The notes under the pieces were generated by a model that was not told where the DNA came from, did no database searches, and saw only the letters and a list, made by a program, of their open reading frames with translations. Below are positions 62,656 to 64,000 of a stretch of DNA of 64,000 nucleotides, piece after piece (positions within the stretch are counted from its first letter, which is position 1; every line of letters begins with the position of its first letter). A program made the position numbers and the translations under genes. The stretch comes from Terriglobales bacterium (GTDB lineage: Bacteria; Acidobacteriota; Terriglobia; Terriglobales; Acidobacteriaceae). The stretch covers positions 124,001-188,000 of the forward strand of contig JAICWP010000002.1 in the NCBI GenBank assembly GCA_025934735.1, in the 5' to 3' direction.

Positions 62656-63015
62656 TTATTTTGGCTTAATGGAAGCAAGCAGGCCGTTCAGAATTCGGCC
62701 CAGTTCCGCGGTCCGTTCAAGTAGACTCCGGCATGCCTCCTGTTCGAGATACTTCAGTTTTTCAGCGATTATGATCTGAGTTTCGACCTCGACAAGCGAA
62801 CCGCGTGCCATAGCCAAAAAATGGTGAAATTCCTTAGGCGAAAAACGCGCTTGTCCCTCAGCGATGTTGCTGGGGACGGAAACGGCAGCGCGCCGAAGTT
62901 GGTTGCTTAGTCCGTAGAGTTCCTCTCGCGGAAACAGGCGCGTTACCTCATAGATCTCGGTGACCAGATCAATTCCTTTCTGCCACGCAATCAACTCGCG
63001 ATAGGACTGTCCCAT
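62656..63015 (-). CDS. Four-helix-bundle protein (23S rRNA IVP / Avd type)
   Basis: 119 residues. 'SYRELIAWQKGIDLVTEIYEVTRLFPREELYGLSNQLRRAAVSVPSNIAEGQARFSPKEFHHFLAMARGSLVEVETQI' is the classic pattern of the four-helix-bundle family found in intervening sequences of 23S rRNA genes and related to the Avd subunit of diversity-generating retroelements. No rRNA, reverse transcriptase or variable repeat is nearby. It sits alone in a gap, flanked by inverted heptamer tracts, as if it were cargo of a repeat element. Confidence 0.9.
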   Translation of the reverse strand: MGQSYRELIAWQKGIDLVTEIYEVTRLFPREELYGLSNQLRRAAVSVPSNIAEGQARFSPKEFHHFLAMARGSLVEVETQIIIAEKLKYLEQEACRSLLERTAELGRILNGLLASIKPK

Positions 63016-63055
63016 TGCTGCTCTCTCAGCAATCGTACCTAAGAGTCGGCCCCTC

Positions 63056-63103
63056 TGAGAACTGAGAACTGAGAACCGGGAACTGCGAACCGGGAACTGC
63101 CTA
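63056..63103. repeat. 7-bp-period tract, right flank of four-helix gene
   Basis: Units GAGAACT, GAGAACT, GAGAACC, GGGAACT, GCGAACC, GGGAACT: seven periods, the reverse complement of the units at 62601-62644. It runs into the ychF stop. Confidence 0.7.
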
Positions 63104-64000
63104 CCCCGAATGCCTAATGTGCATTACATCGCCATCCTGCACAATGTAGTCTTTGCCTTCGAGGCGCAGGGTGCCGCGGGCGCGGGCATTGGCTTCGGAC
63201 CCGGCGTCCAGCAGCGTGTCCCAGTGGATGGTTTCGGCACGGATGAAGTGTTTCTCCAAGTCGGAGTGAATGGCTCCGGCGGCCTCCACCGCGCGGGTGT
63301 TGCGGGCGATGGTCCAGGCGCGGCACTCGTCCTCTCCCACGGTGAAGAAGGAAATCAGGCCCAGCAGTTCGTAAGTCTTGCGCACCAGGCGCACCAGGCC
63401 GCTCTCCTTTAAGCCGTAGCTGGCGAGGAATTCGCCCGCGTCCTCATCGGCCATTTCGGCCAACTCGGCTTCCACCTTGGCGCAGATAGCGATGGCGCCC
63501 GCATTCGGGCGAGCGGCCACTTCGGTGAGTTCATATTTCGCGATGGCGTCCTCCAGTTCGCGGCCCAGGTCGTGAGTTTCGCTGATGTTGAGCACGTAAA
63601 GGATGGGCTTTTCGCTCAAGAACATGAAGCCGCGCACCCGCTTCTTGTCGTCCGGCGTCATGGGCATGTCGCGGAGCGGGTGCTCGCTTTCCACATGAGC
63701 TTTGGCGCGCAGCAGCAGGTCGTGTTCGCGCTCCAGTTCCGGGGAACGCATCCTCTTCAGATCTTTTTCCAGGCGCTCCAGGCGTTTTTCGATCTGGCCC
63801 AAATCGCTAAGGATGAGGTCGAAATCCACGTTCTTGATGTCGCGCAAGGGGTTGATGTCACCTACGTGGGGAATGGAAGGATCGTCGAAGGCGCGCACCA
63901 CGTGCGCGATGGCATCCACTCCTCGGATGTTGGTGACAATGGAGTCGCTCAGTCCTTCTTTCGGATCTCCCGCCGCGGTTTTGGCGGAGGCCACGGGCAT
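63101..64000 (-). CDS. ychF: YchF-type Obg-family GTPase/ATPase, N-terminus outside window
   Basis: The last 299 codons are present; the gene continues beyond 64000 and the Met codon at the edge is internal. 'GLSDSIVTNIRGVDAIAHVVRAFDDPSIPHVGDINPLRDI' , 'KPILYVLNISE' (NKxD-like region altered, as in YchF) and the C-terminal TGS domain 'ISFFTVGEDECRAWTIARNTRAVEAAGAIHSDLEKHFIRAETI... KDYIVQDGDVMHIRHS' identify it. YchF binds ribosomes and hydrolyses ATP in preference to GTP. Stop is provided inside a heptamer tract. Confidence 0.93.
   Translation of the reverse strand: MPVASAKTAAGDPKEGLSDSIVTNIRGVDAIAHVVRAFDDPSIPHVGDINPLRDIKNVDFDLILSDLGQIEKRLERLEKDLKRMRSPELEREHDLLLRAKAHVESEHPLRDMPMTPDDKKRVRGFMFLSEKPILYVLNISETHDLGRELEDAIAKYELTEVAARPNAGAIAICAKVEAELAEMADEDAGEFLASYGLKESGLVRLVRKTYELLGLISFFTVGEDECRAWTIARNTRAVEAAGAIHSDLEKHFIRAETIHWDTLLDAGSEANARARGTLRLEGKDYIVQDGDVMHIRHSG

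Noticed and set aside
62656-63015. Four-helix gene as part of a diversity-generating retroelement
   Set aside because: No reverse transcriptase, template repeat or variable target gene is in the window.
62601-63103. Heptamer tracts as a CRISPR array
   Set aside because: Units are 7 bp with no unique spacers; there is no Cas gene.

Overview
The window is chromosomal DNA of a Gram-negative (diderm) bacterium, most likely an acidobacterium of the Terriglobia/Koribacter type. The reasons are: a secreted protein of the VWFA-related acidobacterial family next to an S55 (SpoIVB-type) peptidase, a very long Oar-like TonB receptor with an N-terminal carboxypeptidase-regulatory-like domain, a SYLF lipid-binding protein, lipid A and lipoprotein genes (lpxD, an LpxL-type acyltransferase, lnt, lolC, lolD), and GC-rich coding sequence. 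No rRNA, tRNA, CRISPR array, phage or transposase gene was recognised. Both window edges cut a gene: an amidohydrolase on the left and a ychF-type GTPase on the right.

Region 1 (1-16.5 kb) is an amine / omega-amino acid utilisation locus. A regulator that joins a MerR-type helix-turn-helix, an XRE-type helix-turn-helix and a cupin is transcribed leftwards with an amidohydrolase. A TonB receptor diverges from it across a region carrying a perfect 8-bp inverted repeat. Then come a glutamate-1-semialdehyde-aminotransferase-like enzyme, an APC permease, an aldehyde dehydrogenase, a GABA-type aminotransferase, an MmsA-type acylating semialdehyde dehydrogenase and an omega-aminotransferase. A secreted DmpA/BapA-type aminopeptidase lies just beyond. 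The genes suggest two parallel routes: amine or GABA to a C4 acid, and beta-alanine-type compounds to acetyl- or propionyl-CoA.

Region 2 (16.5-21 kb) holds small secreted or membrane proteins, an atypical LuxR-type regulator whose receiver has lost its phosphorylation residues, a SYLF protein and a lipoprotein cytochrome c. Region 3 (21-28 kb) is an envelope and housekeeping run: acyltransferase, lpxD, an uncharacterised P-loop/RibD-like pair, lnt, and prfB with the classic +1 programmed frameshift. Region 4 (28-44 kb) is mixed housekeeping: CDF-like transporter, (p)ppGpp-hydrolase-like HD protein, SpoIIE-type phosphatase, rarA, TrmH-type methylase, tsaC, Ku, PilZ proteins and purB. Region 5 (43.5-49.6 kb) has a MarR regulator followed by two tandem ClC-CBS chloride channels, then ada and a PilZ protein. 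Region 6 (49.8-64 kb) has clpC, lolD/lolC, a methyltransferase-like membrane protein, the secreted propeller / S55 peptidase / VWFA group, an orphan histidine-box membrane protein, a ZIP transporter, a four-helix-bundle protein and ychF.

The most unusual signal is not a gene. From 20.3 kb to the right end, many intergenic gaps contain degenerate tandem tracts with a 7-bp (sometimes 8-bp) period, frequently as two tracts in inverted orientation. The inverted pairs enclose a short spacer, a REP-like hairpin of the family 'GTCATCC...GAAGGATCT', or, at 62.6-63.1 kb, a complete four-helix-bundle (23S-IVP-type) gene. No such tract was seen in the first 20 kb. All calls come from reading the sequence; no database search was run.
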